A DNA stretch of 64,000 nt from positions 1 through 64,000 of the forward strand of contig CAXXRT010000012.1 of the NCBI GenBank assembly GCA_963666945.2, given 5' to 3'. The position numbers and the translations under genes were made by a program. Under the pieces are notes generated by a model. The model was not told the DNA's origin. It worked only from the letters and a program-made list of their open reading frames with translations, and made no database searches. Below, in pieces: positions 55,070-64,000 of this stretch. Every line of letters starts with the position of its first letter. Positions within the stretch are counted from its first letter, which is position 1. Source of the stretch: G963666945 sp963666945. Its GTDB lineage: Bacteria; Bacteroidota; Bacteroidia; Bacteroidales; Marinifilaceae.

Positions 55070-56983
55070 TTGGTTCTTTTGAAAGATTATACTGAGATAT
55101 TAAAAAAATACTGGGGATACGAAAGTTTCAGACCTCTGCAGGAGGATATTATTGCTTCCGTATGCAAAGGGGAAGATACTCTTGCCTTGATGCCTACCGG
55201 TGGTGGTAAATCTATTACTTTTCAGGTGCCTGCTCTTGCAATGAATGGTCTCTGTGTGGTTATTACTCCTCTTATTGCCCTTATGAAGGACCAGGTGGAG
55301 AATCTTAAAAGGAAGAATATTCAGGCTGTCGCCGTTTATACTGGTCTTAACAGGAAGGAAATAAATACTAATCTTGATAAATGTATATATGGGGATGTCA
55401 AGTTTCTTTATATCTCTCCTGAGCGTCTGGCAAGTAGGGTCTTTAAAATAAAACTGCAACAAATGAATCTTTGTCTTGTTGCTGTTGATGAAGCTCACTG
55501 TATTTCGGAATGGGGCTACGATTTTCGCCCTTCGTATTTGAAGATTGCTGAGATAAGGGAGTTTTTTCCTGATATTCCTGTGCTTGCTCTTACTGCTACG
55601 GCAACACCGGATGTGGTTAAAGATATTCAGGAAAAACTTAACTTTAAGAAAGAAAATGTCTTACAGAAAAGTTTTGAAAGAAAAAATCTTACTTATGTAG
55701 TAAGAAAAACAGAAAATAAAGAGGGACAGCTTATTTCTATCTTTAAAAGCATCCAGGGCTGTGGAATAGTGTATGTAAGAAACAGGAAAAGGGCAAAAGA
55801 AATTGCGGATTTTCTGACAGCTAATAATATAAAGGCAGGATTTTACCATGCTGGACTTTCTTATATGCAAAGAAATTCAAGACAAGAGGCATGGATGAAA
55901 AATCAATTCCGGATAATGGTGGCGACAAATGCTTTCGGAATGGGTATTGATAAACCCGATGTGAGAATTGTTGTCCATTATGATATACCAGATACAATAG
56001 AGGCTTATTTTCAGGAGGCAGGGAGAGCAGGGAGAGATGGTAACCGTTCCTATGCCGTACAGATGTGGGATCCTGCTGATAAAGCAAAATTAAAGCAAAG
56101 AATAGATAATAATTATCCTGCCAAAGATCTTGTGAAAAAGGTGTATGTTTCTCTTGGTAATTATCTGCAAATTCAGGAAGGGGAAGGACAGGAGTCCAGC
56201 TTTAAATTTAATCTTGCTGAATTCTCAAGGTTGTTTAAATTTAATGTACTTCAGGCGTTTAGTGCCCTTAAGATATTGCAGCGTTCTGGTTATATCGAGC
56301 TCACAGATGAGGTAAATAAACCGACTTCGCTTATGTTTCTTCCCAGACGAGATGAGTTGTATGAGTATAAGTCTGTTGATGAAAAAGAGGAAGAGCTAAT
56401 AAAGTTTTTATTGAGAACATATACTGGTCTTTTTAGTGGATTTACCCATATTGATGAGGAATATATTGCGGAGAAACTTAATATCTCTATAGAAAAAGTC
56501 TGGGACTATTTTAAATTAATGAGTAAGCAAAGAATTATTAGGATTATACCGAGATTAAAAACTCCTTACATTGTTTATACTCAGCCTCGTTTGCCAGAGA
56601 GTTATATAAGTTTGTCGACAAAGGCATATAAAAATCGTAAGAAAAGATTTATTCAGAGAATAAGATCTGTCTGGTTTTATGTATCTACAGATAGTAAATG
56701 TCGTTCTCAGTTGCTTCTCGAATATTTTGGACAGAAAGAAAGTCAAGCTTGTGGAAGGTGCGATGTTTGTATTGAAAATAAGCGTAAAGAATTGTCGTCT
56801 AGTGAAATGGATGAGCTTAAGGAAAAAATAATATCTAAAGTTAAGGATTATCCTGTTGAACCAGAGAGCCTGGTTGAGAATCTTGCAGAGGATAAACAAT
56901 CTGTATTAAATGCTTTGACAATGTTGCTTGATGAAGATGTTATTCATTACAATTCTGTGGGTGAACTTGATATTAAATCATAG
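55070..56983 (+). CDS. recQ: RecQ family ATP-dependent DNA helicase
   Basis: This helicase of about 637 residues starts at a TTG (55070; 55079 is an alternative), since no ATG precedes the conserved YWGYESFRPLQEDII. Helicase motifs are Walker A MPTGGGKSITFQVP, DEAH (VDEAHCISEWGYDFRP), TATATPDVV, NAFGMGIDKPDVR and EAGRAGRDG. The RecQ zinc cysteines occur in CRSQLLLEYFG with CGRCDVC. A winged-helix region follows, but there is no HRDC domain. It unwinds 3' to 5' in recombination and repair. Convergent genes do not overlap it. Confidence 0.96.
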   Translation: MVLLKDYTEILKKYWGYESFRPLQEDIIASVCKGEDTLALMPTGGGKSITFQVPALAMNGLCVVITPLIALMKDQVENLKRKNIQAVAVYTGLNRKEINTNLDKCIYGDVKFLYISPERLASRVFKIKLQQMNLCLVAVDEAHCISEWGYDFRPSYLKIAEIREFFPDIPVLALTATATPDVVKDIQEKLNFKKENVLQKSFERKNLTYVVRKTENKEGQLISIFKSIQGCGIVYVRNRKRAKEIADFLTANNIKAGFYHAGLSYMQRNSRQEAWMKNQFRIMVATNAFGMGIDKPDVRIVVHYDIPDTIEAYFQEAGRAGRDGNRSYAVQMWDPADKAKLKQRIDNNYPAKDLVKKVYVSLGNYLQIQEGEGQESSFKFNLAEFSRLFKFNVLQAFSALKILQRSGYIELTDEVNKPTSLMFLPRRDELYEYKSVDEKEEELIKFLLRTYTGLFSGFTHIDEEYIAEKLNISIEKVWDYFKLMSKQRIIRIIPRLKTPYIVYTQPRLPESYISLSTKAYKNRKKRFIQRIRSVWFYVSTDSKCRSQLLLEYFGQKESQACGRCDVCIENKRKELSSSEMDELKEKIISKVKDYPVEPESLVENLAEDKQSVLNALTMLLDEDVIHYNSVGELDIKS

Positions 56984-57011
56984 TCTTTCTCCAGATTTAT
57001 TTCATTTTTTT

Positions 57012-57019
57012 TACCTTTG
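57012..57019 (+). promoter_or_regulatory. -7 element for the DUF5063-exonuclease operon
   Basis: TACCTTTG is an exact match to the Bacteroidetes -7 consensus, 17 bases before the ATG at 57037. The -33 position carries only a poor T-rich match. Confidence 0.55.
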
Positions 57020-57036
57020 CATGAAAATAATAGAAT

Positions 57037-57651
57037 ATGACAGATAATTTCGAACATCCTGTATATAGTACTGAGGTAATTGAATTTGTTACTGTAGCTA
57101 AGGAATTTTGTGCGTTTCTTGAGCAGGCGGACAGTTTTGAATTGAGGGATTTTCTTGAAAAATTACGTAAGTTTTTGCCTCTTTTATATTTAAAGGGGAC
57201 TCTTCTTCCTAAAGTGGAGTCAGATCTTGAAGAATCGGTTGAGAGATTTGTTTCTGAAGAAGACTGGCTTTTTATGAGAGAGAAAATCAGATCGGTTATT
57301 GGACAGTACGATGAATATACAGAGGAGTTTGAAGAACGTATGTATGAAAGCGATGATCCTGATGTGGCTAGTGTCTCGGAGAATCTTACCGATATTTATA
57401 ATACTCTTAAAGATTTTCTTATCAACTACAGAAATGGTGTGGTTGATGTAATGAACGAGTCTTTATGGATTCTTAATGATGATTTCGACCTTTATTGGGG
57501 AAGCGCTTGTGTTAAGTCCTTGAGGAAGATTCATGATTTACTGTCAGGCGATTTGGATGATGAAGATTTTAATAAAGATAACAGTGAAGATGATCCGGAT
57601 GTCAGTGGTTCTTTTATTGCCAGAAGACAAAGGGACTGGGGAAGGAGATAG
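57037..57651 (+). CDS. DUF5063 domain protein
   Basis: This 204-residue cytoplasmic, acidic, helical protein matches the DUF5063 family of Bacteroidetes. Recognisable parts are VIEFVTVAKEFCAFLEQAD, LRKFLPLLYLKGTLLP and VNESLWILNDDFDLYWGSACVK shortened here. It has no catalytic motif, and its function is unknown. It lies two bases ahead of the exonuclease gene with a good promoter element upstream, so the two are probably co-transcribed. Such pairing suggests a nucleic-acid-related role (inference). Confidence 0.8.
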   Translation: MTDNFEHPVYSTEVIEFVTVAKEFCAFLEQADSFELRDFLEKLRKFLPLLYLKGTLLPKVESDLEESVERFVSEEDWLFMREKIRSVIGQYDEYTEEFEERMYESDDPDVASVSENLTDIYNTLKDFLINYRNGVVDVMNESLWILNDDFDLYWGSACVKSLRKIHDLLSGDLDDEDFNKDNSEDDPDVSGSFIARRQRDWGRR

Positions 57652-57653
57652 TA

Positions 57654-58244
57654 ATGATTGAATTAAAGACAACTATATCAAAAGAGGAACTTGCAGAATT
57701 ACCTCTTACGGCATTTGAAGGAGAGATACATTGCATAGATAATGTTGATGAAGTGTTTCCTGCAGTTGAATATTTAATGCAGCAGGAAATTATTGGATTC
57801 GATTCAGAGACTAAGCCTTCTTTTAAGAAGGGGGTGATTAATAATGTGTGCCTTCTTCAGCTTTCAACTCTTGAGCATGCCTTTTTATTCCGGTTGAACA
57901 TGATAGGGATGACTCCTGAATTGACAGGAGTTCTTGCAGATCCAAATATTTTAAAAGTAGGGGTCGGTATACATGATGATATTCTTGGGCTGAAAAAGCT
58001 TAGGTCTTTCAAAGATGCCGGCTTTGTTGAATTGCAGACTGTTGCTAAAGAAATAGGTGTTGAAAACTATTCACTGAAAAAACTATGTGGTATTGTTCTG
58101 GGGGGAAGAATATCCAAGCGTCAGCAGGTGTCTAATTGGGAACAGGAAGAATTAACTCAGGCTCAAAAGCTTTATGCAGCCACAGATGCCTGGGCTGCAC
58201 TAGCTATATTTAATGAATTAAACTCCAGCTACAATTTCATATAA
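57654..58244 (+). CDS. RNase D-like 3'-5' exonuclease (DEDDy type)
   Basis: This 196-residue exonuclease consists only of the DEDDy fold. Exo I is IIGFDSETKP (Asp50, Glu52), Exo II lies in GVGIHDDILGLKK, and Exo III is YAATDAWAAL with the Tyr of DEDDy. NNVCLLQLSTLEHAFLF matches the standard core. No HRDC domain is present, so it is a compact RNase D or WRN-exonuclease type protein with substrate RNA or DNA ends. Its 3' end overlaps the convergent M16 peptidase gene by 27 bases. Confidence 0.93.
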   Translation: MIELKTTISKEELAELPLTAFEGEIHCIDNVDEVFPAVEYLMQQEIIGFDSETKPSFKKGVINNVCLLQLSTLEHAFLFRLNMIGMTPELTGVLADPNILKVGVGIHDDILGLKKLRSFKDAGFVELQTVAKEIGVENYSLKKLCGIVLGGRISKRQQVSNWEQEELTQAQKLYAATDAWAALAIFNELNSSYNFI

Positions 58245-59495
58245 ATCTTCCGGATTTAAATATTTATTTGCTAAAGCTTTAAGTCTTTCAGGGGTTACTG
58301 ATTTTATGTCTTCCAGAAACTTCTGATAATGATTGTCTCCCAGATTGTATGGTAAGTCGGCTCTCACCACTTCAGCAATAGCAAAAGGACCATCGAAAGT
58401 TCTTAGGAGTTCTCCTGTGAGATAATTCTGAACAATCTTTAATTCTTCTTCGGGTATTAATTCATTTTGTAGTTTTTCTATCTCAAAATAGATCTCTTTT
58501 AGGGCTTCTTCTCTTACATGGTTTCCAACATCTGTTGATATTCCAAAATAACCGCAGTCGGGCATTGATGAAAGGGTGGAGTGTATTCCGTAAGTATAAC
58601 CTTTTTCTTCTCGTATGTTCGACATTAGTCTGGAACCAAAATATCCTCCTAAAATGGTGTTTAGTATTTTGAAATGATTGTAGTCCTGATGTGTCTTATT
58701 AATAGTTGTACGTCCTATTTTTATTGTTGACTGAACAGAGTCTGCTTTTGTTACATGGTGCTTTCTCTGTTTATCTGAAATTATACAATAGTCTCTATTC
58801 CCTGCAGAAGGAAGTTCTTTGCCATAACTGCCAAAAAGTTCCTCTATCCTATTTATTATTTTGTCGGTGACTTTTCCACTTGCTATTATTTCACAGTTAG
58901 CCGGTGTGTAGTATTGCTTATGGAAATTATATAAATCGTCCCTGGTAAGGTTGTCAAAATCTTCTTTCTCAACAATATTGGAATAGGAATGCTTATCCCC
59001 AAAAAGTACTCTTAGAAACTGTTTATTTGCCAGTGCAGAAGTTTTTTCAAGACTTATTAGGTAAGAATTCTTTTTGTTTTTTCTTATTACCTCAAGTTCT
59101 TTTTCCGGGAAAGATGGAGTTTTAATAATCTCCTCCATCATTGGCAAAAGCTTCTCAATATGCTTATTGAGACTAAAAAGACTAAGTTGCCCGAAGTGAT
59201 GGGAGAAACTGTTGTGGTAATATGAGCCGTGAAAATCAAAAATCTCCGCCAGTTGAGAAGAACTATATGATTTTGTTCCTTCACCTAGCATGGCATTAGT
59301 CATTGATGCCACCACGGGTTTTTTCTGGTAATATAATCCTGCCTTGTAAACCCAGTCAAGTTTTACTATGTCCTGACTGCCTCCCTTAATTATATGTAAT
59401 TTTGTCCCGTTAGAAAGTGTCAGTCTTTCTGTTTTTGGAATATCTATCTTTTTAATTTCCTTGAATTCAGGTGAAATATCTCTATTTAATTTCAT
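58218..59495 (-). CDS. M16 family peptidase, inactive-type subunit
   Basis: This 425-residue protein has the M16 (insulinase/pitrilysin) fold but no HxxEH zinc motif: the expected region reads SQLAEIFDFHGSYYHNSF. It retains the Arg/Tyr region REEKGYTYGIHSTLSSMPD, which in the two-subunit M16B enzymes binds substrate. It therefore fits the non-catalytic partner of the protein encoded by the next gene upstream. There is no signal peptide. The operon order is active subunit first, then this one after 39 bases. Confidence 0.93.
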   Translation of the reverse strand: MKLNRDISPEFKEIKKIDIPKTERLTLSNGTKLHIIKGGSQDIVKLDWVYKAGLYYQKKPVVASMTNAMLGEGTKSYSSSQLAEIFDFHGSYYHNSFSHHFGQLSLFSLNKHIEKLLPMMEEIIKTPSFPEKELEVIRKNKKNSYLISLEKTSALANKQFLRVLFGDKHSYSNIVEKEDFDNLTRDDLYNFHKQYYTPANCEIIASGKVTDKIINRIEELFGSYGKELPSAGNRDYCIISDKQRKHHVTKADSVQSTIKIGRTTINKTHQDYNHFKILNTILGGYFGSRLMSNIREEKGYTYGIHSTLSSMPDCGYFGISTDVGNHVREEALKEIYFEIEKLQNELIPEEELKIVQNYLTGELLRTFDGPFAIAEVVRADLPYNLGDNHYQKFLEDIKSVTPERLKALANKYLNPEDLYEIVAGV

Positions 59496-59534
59496 ACTTT
59501 AGGTATGTATATATTTATGTATTGGTATCAGATC

Positions 59535-60776
59535 TTATTTATTTTTCTTTCTGTAGTAAAGGGTAGAACAATTTATATCCTTTAGAATAGAGTTAGCTAT
59601 ATTGTTAATATCCTTAGGGCTCACGTTGCTATACATCTCTGCATCTTTGTTAATAAGGGAAGCATCGCCCATAAGTTCGTAATAGCAAAGATTCATTGCT
59701 TTATTCATAAAGTTTACCTCGGAATAAATAAGATTGGATTCTATTTTATTCTTTACCTTCTGAAGTTCATATGAATCAACTATAGTGTTTTTTATTTCCT
59801 GTATCTCTATGTCAAGTTCTTTCTCAGCGTCTTCTATTTTTATGCCTTCCGATACTTTTCCTGTAAATAAAAATAAGCCTGGATCTATGTCTCCTGTCAC
59901 ATATGCATCTATGTTCTGGAATATCCTTTTTTCTTTTACCAGTCGTTGGTAAAGTCTTGATGAATCACCATTTGATAGCACATCAGAAAGAAGATCGGCG
60001 CAGTAAAACTCATCATCTTTTTTACCGCACATATGATATGCTTTATAAAGAGCATCCATAGGTACATCTCTTTCTAGTTCAAGAAATCTTGCTTCTGTCT
60101 GTTCTGGCTCTTGTGGCAGGATTGTTTTTCCCAACTCTCTTTTTTCTATTCCTCCGAACCATTTTTGGCTTAGATCCTTTACCTGTTCCAGTTCTATATT
60201 GCCTGATACGCACATAATAGCATTGTTTGGAGCGTAATGACGATAAAAGAAGTTTTCAACATCTTTAAGTGTGGCGCCTTCTATGTGTTCTATGCTTTTA
60301 CCGATTGTAGGCCATAAGTATGGATGTACTTTGTATGCAAGTGGTCGTAGATTTAACCATATGTCGCCGTATGGCTGGTTGAAATATCGCTGACGGAATT
60401 CCTCAATTACTACGTTTTTTTGTGTATCAAGACTCTTTTGATTGAAGTCAAGGCTTAGCATCCTGTCGGATTCCAGCCAGAATCCTGTCTCTATATTTTC
60501 TTTAGGTAAAGTAAGATAATAATTGGTATAATCGTTTGAAGTAAAGGCATTATTATCTCCGCCTGCTTTTTGAAGAGGGGTATCATAATCAGGAATGTTT
60601 ACTGACCCACCGAACATTAAATGTTCAAAAAGATGGGCAAAACCTGTCCTGTCTTCGCTTTCGTGCTTTGAGCCCACATTATATAGAATATTAATACCTG
60701 CAAAAGGAGTTAATTTATCCTGATGAAATAATACAGTGAGACCATTATCTAGTTTGAATTTTTCAAATTCTATCAT
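59535..60776 (-). CDS. M16 family zinc metallopeptidase, catalytic subunit
   Basis: This 413-residue peptidase has the inverted zinc motif HLFEH (His48, Glu51, His52) in GFAHLFEHLMFGGS, with the third ligand Glu expected in NVVIEEFRQRYF. The rest follows the M16B family, with the NAFTSNDYTNYYLTLP segment. It lacks a signal peptide, so it is likely cytoplasmic, although some relatives are exported. It forms a heterodimer with the inactive partner encoded downstream. Together they degrade peptides. A possible -7 box TACTTTTG (60884-60891, minus strand) lies 108 bases upstream. Confidence 0.95.
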   Translation of the reverse strand: MIEFEKFKLDNGLTVLFHQDKLTPFAGINILYNVGSKHESEDRTGFAHLFEHLMFGGSVNIPDYDTPLQKAGGDNNAFTSNDYTNYYLTLPKENIETGFWLESDRMLSLDFNQKSLDTQKNVVIEEFRQRYFNQPYGDIWLNLRPLAYKVHPYLWPTIGKSIEHIEGATLKDVENFFYRHYAPNNAIMCVSGNIELEQVKDLSQKWFGGIEKRELGKTILPQEPEQTEARFLELERDVPMDALYKAYHMCGKKDDEFYCADLLSDVLSNGDSSRLYQRLVKEKRIFQNIDAYVTGDIDPGLFLFTGKVSEGIKIEDAEKELDIEIQEIKNTIVDSYELQKVKNKIESNLIYSEVNFMNKAMNLCYYELMGDASLINKDAEMYSNVSPKDINNIANSILKDINCSTLYYRKKNK

Positions 60777-61179
60777 TAGTTTATTTATTATTAATATCTA
60801 TAGGGACATTACTTATTAGTTCTAATAATATAATCAAAAATTCTTTTGTGTTTGAAATTTATAGTAGATTATATTATTCCAGACAAAAGTATGGAAAATA
60901 TTTTAATACTGTTTATGAGGTTTATATAGATAAAGAAATAAAGTAAGAGAGATTGAAATGAACTTTTCTCTTTTGTCTTTATATTCGCTATTTCTATCTC
61001 AAAAACACATATATATAATTTTTACACCACTCCTTATTTTTCTTTTGTTTAAGCTTTCTTTTTATTATAGTGGCAGCTGAAAGCTAGTACAAGCCTTATG
61101 AAAATACCTGCGGTTATACAGCGGAAATATCGATTGTGTACAGATTATTTATAGTTTCTTAAAGTGTAGAAAATAATCT
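60777..61179. other. Gap between the M16 operon and the FabK-like gene
   Basis: This 403-base AT-rich gap holds no ORF with family features. A possible minus-strand -7 element TACTTTTG occurs at 60884-60891. I see nothing else that stands out. Confidence 0.5.
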
Positions 61180-62133
61180 CTAAAATGGTAGTTTTAGATT
61201 TGCCATATTTGATGAGGTAAGGTTAAAATCTTTGACTATATCTTCAATTATTTCATTTACTGGCTTAACCCACTTAATTAGTGAGGCAACCTGACCAATT
61301 TCAAGTTCTCCTTCCAGCATATCGCCCTCAAATATTCCTTTCTTTGCTCTTCCTATTCCCAGAACTTGTTGTAATTCTTCATTAGAAGTACCCTTGAGTT
61401 GAAGTTTATTGATTTCTTCGAAGAATTCATTTTTTATAAGTCTTACAGGGGCAAGTTGTTTAAGGGTTAGTATAGTATCACCCTCCGATAATTGACAAAT
61501 CAGTTCTTTGAAAAGAAAATTAGCAGAAGATTCTTTAGAAACAGCAAAAGCAGATCCTATTTGAGCTCCTTCTGCTCCCAATGCCATTGCTGCATACATT
61601 GCTTTGCCGCTTCCTATTCCTCCCGCAGCTATAAGTGGTATGTTAATGGCTTCTCTTACTCCTGGAATAAGAGTCATTGTAGTTGTTTCCTCCCTTCCGT
61701 TATGTCCTCCTGCCTCAAAGCCTTCCGCAACTACCGCATCAACACCTGCATCTTCACATTTTTTGGCAAATAGAGAACTGGAAACTACATGTGCTACCTT
61801 TATTCCGTGACTTTTAAGGAATGAAGTCCACTTCCTGGGACTTCCAGCCGAAGTGAATACAATCTTTACATCTTCTTCAACAATAATGTCCATTAACCTA
61901 TCTATTTCTGGATAGAGTAGTGGGACATTAACTCCAAAAGGTTTGTCTGTTGCTTCTTTTGTTTTTTGAATATGGTGTCTTAAGGTCTCGGGATGCATAG
62001 AGCCAGATCCGATTAGCCCGAGTCCTCCAGAATTACTAACAGCACTGGCCAGTCGCCATCCACTGCACCAGACCATTCCTCCCTGTATTATTGGGTACTT
62101 TATTCCAAATAAATCTGTAATTCTGTTTTCCAT
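61180..62133 (-). CDS. Nitronate monooxygenase / FabK-like flavoenzyme
   Basis: This 317-residue FMN-dependent TIM-barrel enzyme has YPIIQGGMVWCSGWRLASAVSN near the N-terminus, VVAEGFEAGGHNGREETT in the middle and IPLIAAGGIGSGKAMYAAMALGAEGAQIGSAF near the end. These are signatures of the nitronate monooxygenase/enoyl-ACP reductase II (FabK) family. The glycine-rich loop binds the FMN phosphate. It could be the enoyl-ACP reductase of fatty-acid synthesis or a detoxifying nitronate monooxygenase. The sequence alone does not separate the two. It is monocistronic. Confidence 0.9.
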   Translation of the reverse strand: MENRITDLFGIKYPIIQGGMVWCSGWRLASAVSNSGGLGLIGSGSMHPETLRHHIQKTKEATDKPFGVNVPLLYPEIDRLMDIIVEEDVKIVFTSAGSPRKWTSFLKSHGIKVAHVVSSSLFAKKCEDAGVDAVVAEGFEAGGHNGREETTTMTLIPGVREAINIPLIAAGGIGSGKAMYAAMALGAEGAQIGSAFAVSKESSANFLFKELICQLSEGDTILTLKQLAPVRLIKNEFFEEINKLQLKGTSNEELQQVLGIGRAKKGIFEGDMLEGELEIGQVASLIKWVKPVNEIIEDIVKDFNLTSSNMANLKLPF

Positions 62134-62156
62134 TGCAGTGATTGTTTTCAGTTATT

Positions 62157-62164
62157 CAAATATA
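62157..62164 (-). promoter_or_regulatory. Possible -7 element for the FabK-like gene
   Basis: On the minus strand it reads TATATTTG, fitting TAnnTTTG, 23 bases before the ATG. No clear -33 box is present. Confidence 0.35.
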
Positions 62165-62347
62165 TGTATTACTCCGATATATTTATAGCTTCTTATTTAA
62201 TAATGTAAATGTGAAATTATTCCTCTATATTTTTTTATTTTTACAATCGAAAATATGGACTAAGATATAATCGGTTAATAAGTTTAAATTTATTGACAGA
62301 TTTGTTGTGTATAAATTAAGGACAACTGAAAATAAAACTTAACTGAT

Positions 62348-63571
62348 ATGACTAAAAAAATCCTACTGTTGATGGGCGTATTGTTTCTCGCCTGTCACAT
62401 TTTTGCTTGCACTACTGCTATTGTTTCCGGTAAGTATACTAAAGATGGTCGTCCTATTTTGTGGAAACTCCGCGATACAGAATCATTTGATAATAAACTG
62501 AGGTATTTTACGGATGGTATGTATTCTTATATTGGGCTTATAAATTCGGGGGATGAAAATGGTGAAATGGTGTGGGGTGGCTATAATTCTTCCGGTTTTG
62601 CTATTATGAATTCTGCTTCTTTTAATACTAATCTTGGAGATACAACTACTTTTAAGGATCAGGAGGGGGTAGTAATGAAGATGGCTCTTCAAAAATGTGC
62701 TACTCTTGAAGATTTTGAAAAATTGATAGCTAATCTTCCCAAACCGATGGGCCTTAATGCCAATTTTGGTGTTATAGATGCTAACGGGGGTGCTGCTTTT
62801 TACGAAACAGATAACTATCATTTCGTAAAGTACGATGCTAATGATTCTCAGGTGGCTCCTAATGGCTATATTATAAGGTCTAATTTTTCAAATATTGGTA
62901 AAAAAGATATAGGTTATGGCTTTATTAGGTACCAGACTGCAGTGGAGATGTTTGATTGTGCTGATGCTATGGGGAGTCTGAATGTAAATACATTTATAAA
63001 GTCGTTTTCAAGAAGCCTTAAGCATTCTCTTTTAAATATAGATTATTCTGAAGTGACACCTTCACAGCAAAAGGGCTATTTTATTAATTCCGGTGATTTT
63101 ATATGCAGGCATGGTTCTGCGTCTTCTATTATAATAGAGGGTGTAAGAAATGGGGAAGATCCTCAATTGACTACTTTCTGGTCTATGATTTCTTTTCCTT
63201 TGACTACGGTTGTGGTTCCTGTTTGGATTACTAAAGATGGACAATTGCCAAAGATTTGTTCTGCAGAAAAGGGTGAATCTGCTTTGCTGGGGGAATATGG
63301 ATTAAAGCTAAAAGATAGATGTTATCCTGTTCGTCGTTCATCTGGATATAAATATATGGATTTGGCAGCCTATCAAAATAGTGTTGATGGTGGAATTAAA
63401 TCTCATATTGATAAAATAGAGGATAATATAATAATCAGGGCGGAAGAGTATCTTAATAAGTGGAGAAGGGGAAAGATTAATGACAGTGAGGTTATAGAAT
63501 TCTTTTCATGGTTGGATAATTATATAATGCAATCGTATAATTCAAAGTTTTTTTCGAATAGTTGTAAATAA
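62348..63571 (+). CDS. C45-type Ntn-hydrolase family secreted protein
   Basis: This 407-residue protein has a signal peptide followed directly by CTTAIVSGKYT, so signal removal (after Ala20) would expose Cys21 as the N-terminal nucleophile of the Ntn-hydrolase fold (choloylglycine hydrolase or acyl-CoA:6-APA acyltransferase family C45 type). DGRPILWKLRDTE is the conserved segment after the nucleophile, with Arg as the expected catalytic partner. GLNANFGVIDANGGAAFYETD and YIIRSNFSN fit the family core. It would hydrolyse an amide of an unknown substrate in the periplasm. Bile-salt hydrolase activity cannot be claimed from sequence alone. Confidence 0.85.
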   Translation: MTKKILLLMGVLFLACHIFACTTAIVSGKYTKDGRPILWKLRDTESFDNKLRYFTDGMYSYIGLINSGDENGEMVWGGYNSSGFAIMNSASFNTNLGDTTTFKDQEGVVMKMALQKCATLEDFEKLIANLPKPMGLNANFGVIDANGGAAFYETDNYHFVKYDANDSQVAPNGYIIRSNFSNIGKKDIGYGFIRYQTAVEMFDCADAMGSLNVNTFIKSFSRSLKHSLLNIDYSEVTPSQQKGYFINSGDFICRHGSASSIIIEGVRNGEDPQLTTFWSMISFPLTTVVVPVWITKDGQLPKICSAEKGESALLGEYGLKLKDRCYPVRRSSGYKYMDLAAYQNSVDGGIKSHIDKIEDNIIIRAEEYLNKWRRGKINDSEVIEFFSWLDNYIMQSYNSKFFSNSCK

Positions 63572-63900
63572 AATTTTGCAGGTGTCTTGCTATTATAGAA
63601 GATGTATATATTGTGTGTATTGTTTTTTGTGTAATTCTCGATGTCATGGTTATTCCATATTTATGCTAAGTCTCCTCTTTCCGTATGTATTGATGATACT
63701 TCATGGATGTATTTATATATATCGAGAAAGATTGTATAAAGATATAGTCAGTTTAGAGTATGGTCTTTAATAACGGCATGTTTTTTTTAGGATTTATGTT
63801 TTAAGACGTTAATTCATTTCAAAGTAGATGGCTATTTGTTTTATCTTTCTTAAATCTTCAGTTTAAATAGCTATTAATAATATTGGAACAGCACGAAAAA
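63572..63900. other. Gap after the Ntn hydrolase
   Basis: A 64-codon ORF at 63576 is rich in Cys, Tyr and rare-looking stretches and resembles nothing I know. I do not support a gene here. The remainder shows no clear signal. Confidence 0.5.
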
Positions 63901-63999
63901 TTATCTGATTCCAATTTGTTGGAAGGCTTTCTTCTCTTGACTCAATTTATTTGGTGTTTTAGCTTTAAAAAGATTCTCATTTGATAAAACAAATAGGAA
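63901..63999 (-). CDS. Possible 3' end of a gene running off the right edge
   Basis: An open frame of 32 codons enters from the right edge on the minus strand and ends at a TAA at 63901-63903. Its last residues (NKLSQEKKAFQQIGIR) have a protein-like, Lys/Gln-rich composition. It is too short to assign to a family. It may be chance. Confidence 0.3.
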   Translation of the reverse strand, partial: FLFVLSNENLFKAKTPNKLSQEKKAFQQIGIR

Positions 64000-64000
64000 T

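Noticed and set aside
45008..63683. A 16-base identical string (AAGTCTCCTCTTTCCG) at 45008-45023 and 63668-63683
   Set aside because: One such match is expected by chance at about this frequency in 64 kb, and the flanks do not align.
63576..63770. 64-codon ORF after the Ntn hydrolase
   Set aside because: Very Cys/Tyr-rich, no family features, and begins four bases after the previous stop without a ribosome-binding site.
1..64000. tRNA, rRNA, CRISPR arrays, intact insertion sequences or phage genes
   Set aside because: None seen on either strand by reading; absence was not verified by a dedicated search.

Overview
This window comes from an AT-rich member of the Bacteroidota, most likely order Bacteroidales. 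The evidence is the density of SusC/SusD outer-membrane pairs, three ECF sigma/FecR anti-sigma pairs, BACON-domain lipoproteins, an Rnf complex preceded by rseC, several promoters of the TTTG-N19-21-TAnnTTTG type, and frequent short lipoprotein signal peptides ending in a lipobox Cys. The mix of ECF/FecR, SusCD and TlpA-like thioredoxin lipoproteins recalls Odoribacter/Butyricimonas/Marinifilum-type genomes, but genus is not resolved here. No tRNA, rRNA, CRISPR array or intact insertion sequence was seen.

Layout. (1) 16-7241 (+): the 3' part of a SusCD locus whose SusC lies upstream of the window. It holds SusD, a HExxH metallopeptidase lipoprotein, a DUF4302 lipoprotein, and two BACON lipoproteins, one with a FISUMP-like C-terminus and one with leucine-rich repeats. 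(2) 7242-13853: a non-coding stretch bounded by inverted repeats, a CYTH phosphatase, a secreted orphan protein, a large BvgS-like hybrid sensor kinase broken by about eight frameshifts, and a HutD-family protein. (3) 14008-23340 (+): ECF sigma, FecR, SusC, SusD, a TlpA-like lipoprotein and a thioredoxin-fold protein. (4) 23459-29066 (-): rseC-rnfBCDGEA. (5) 29317-44241 (+): ECF sigma, FecR, SusC, kelch lipoprotein, a second SusC, SusD, a protein with three thioredoxin folds, a TlpA-like lipoprotein and a free-standing DsbD N-terminal-like domain. (6) 44322-46456 (+): an orphan ECF sigma/FecR pair without SusCD, then a C-terminal remnant of a PhnW-type aminotransferase. (7) 47070-63571: mostly housekeeping genes: recG, a degenerate methyltransferase-like protein, a PduO-type adenosyltransferase, DUF2795, an OM-biogenesis operon (two SurA/PpiC-type proteins and an OstA/LptA-like protein), recQ, DUF5063, an RNase D-like exonuclease, an active/inactive pair of M16 peptidases, a FabK/nitronate monooxygenase-like enzyme and a C45-type Ntn hydrolase. 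A possible gene end runs off the right edge on the minus strand.

How they work together. Regions 3 and 5 share one logic: a cell-surface signalling pair (ECF/FecR, with an STN domain on the cognate SusC) controls a TonB-dependent SusCD importer whose downstream cargo is periplasmic or lipid-anchored thiol-disulfide proteins instead of glycoside hydrolases. This suggests uptake of disulfide-containing peptides or proteins, or a regulated envelope redox function (inference). The most unusual items are the SusC-kelch-SusC-SusD arrangement with the three-fold thioredoxin protein, a helical domain shared between the thioredoxin proteins and the free-standing secreted protein at 8587, the multiply frameshifted sensor kinase, and the PhnW remnant beside the orphan ECF/FecR pair.
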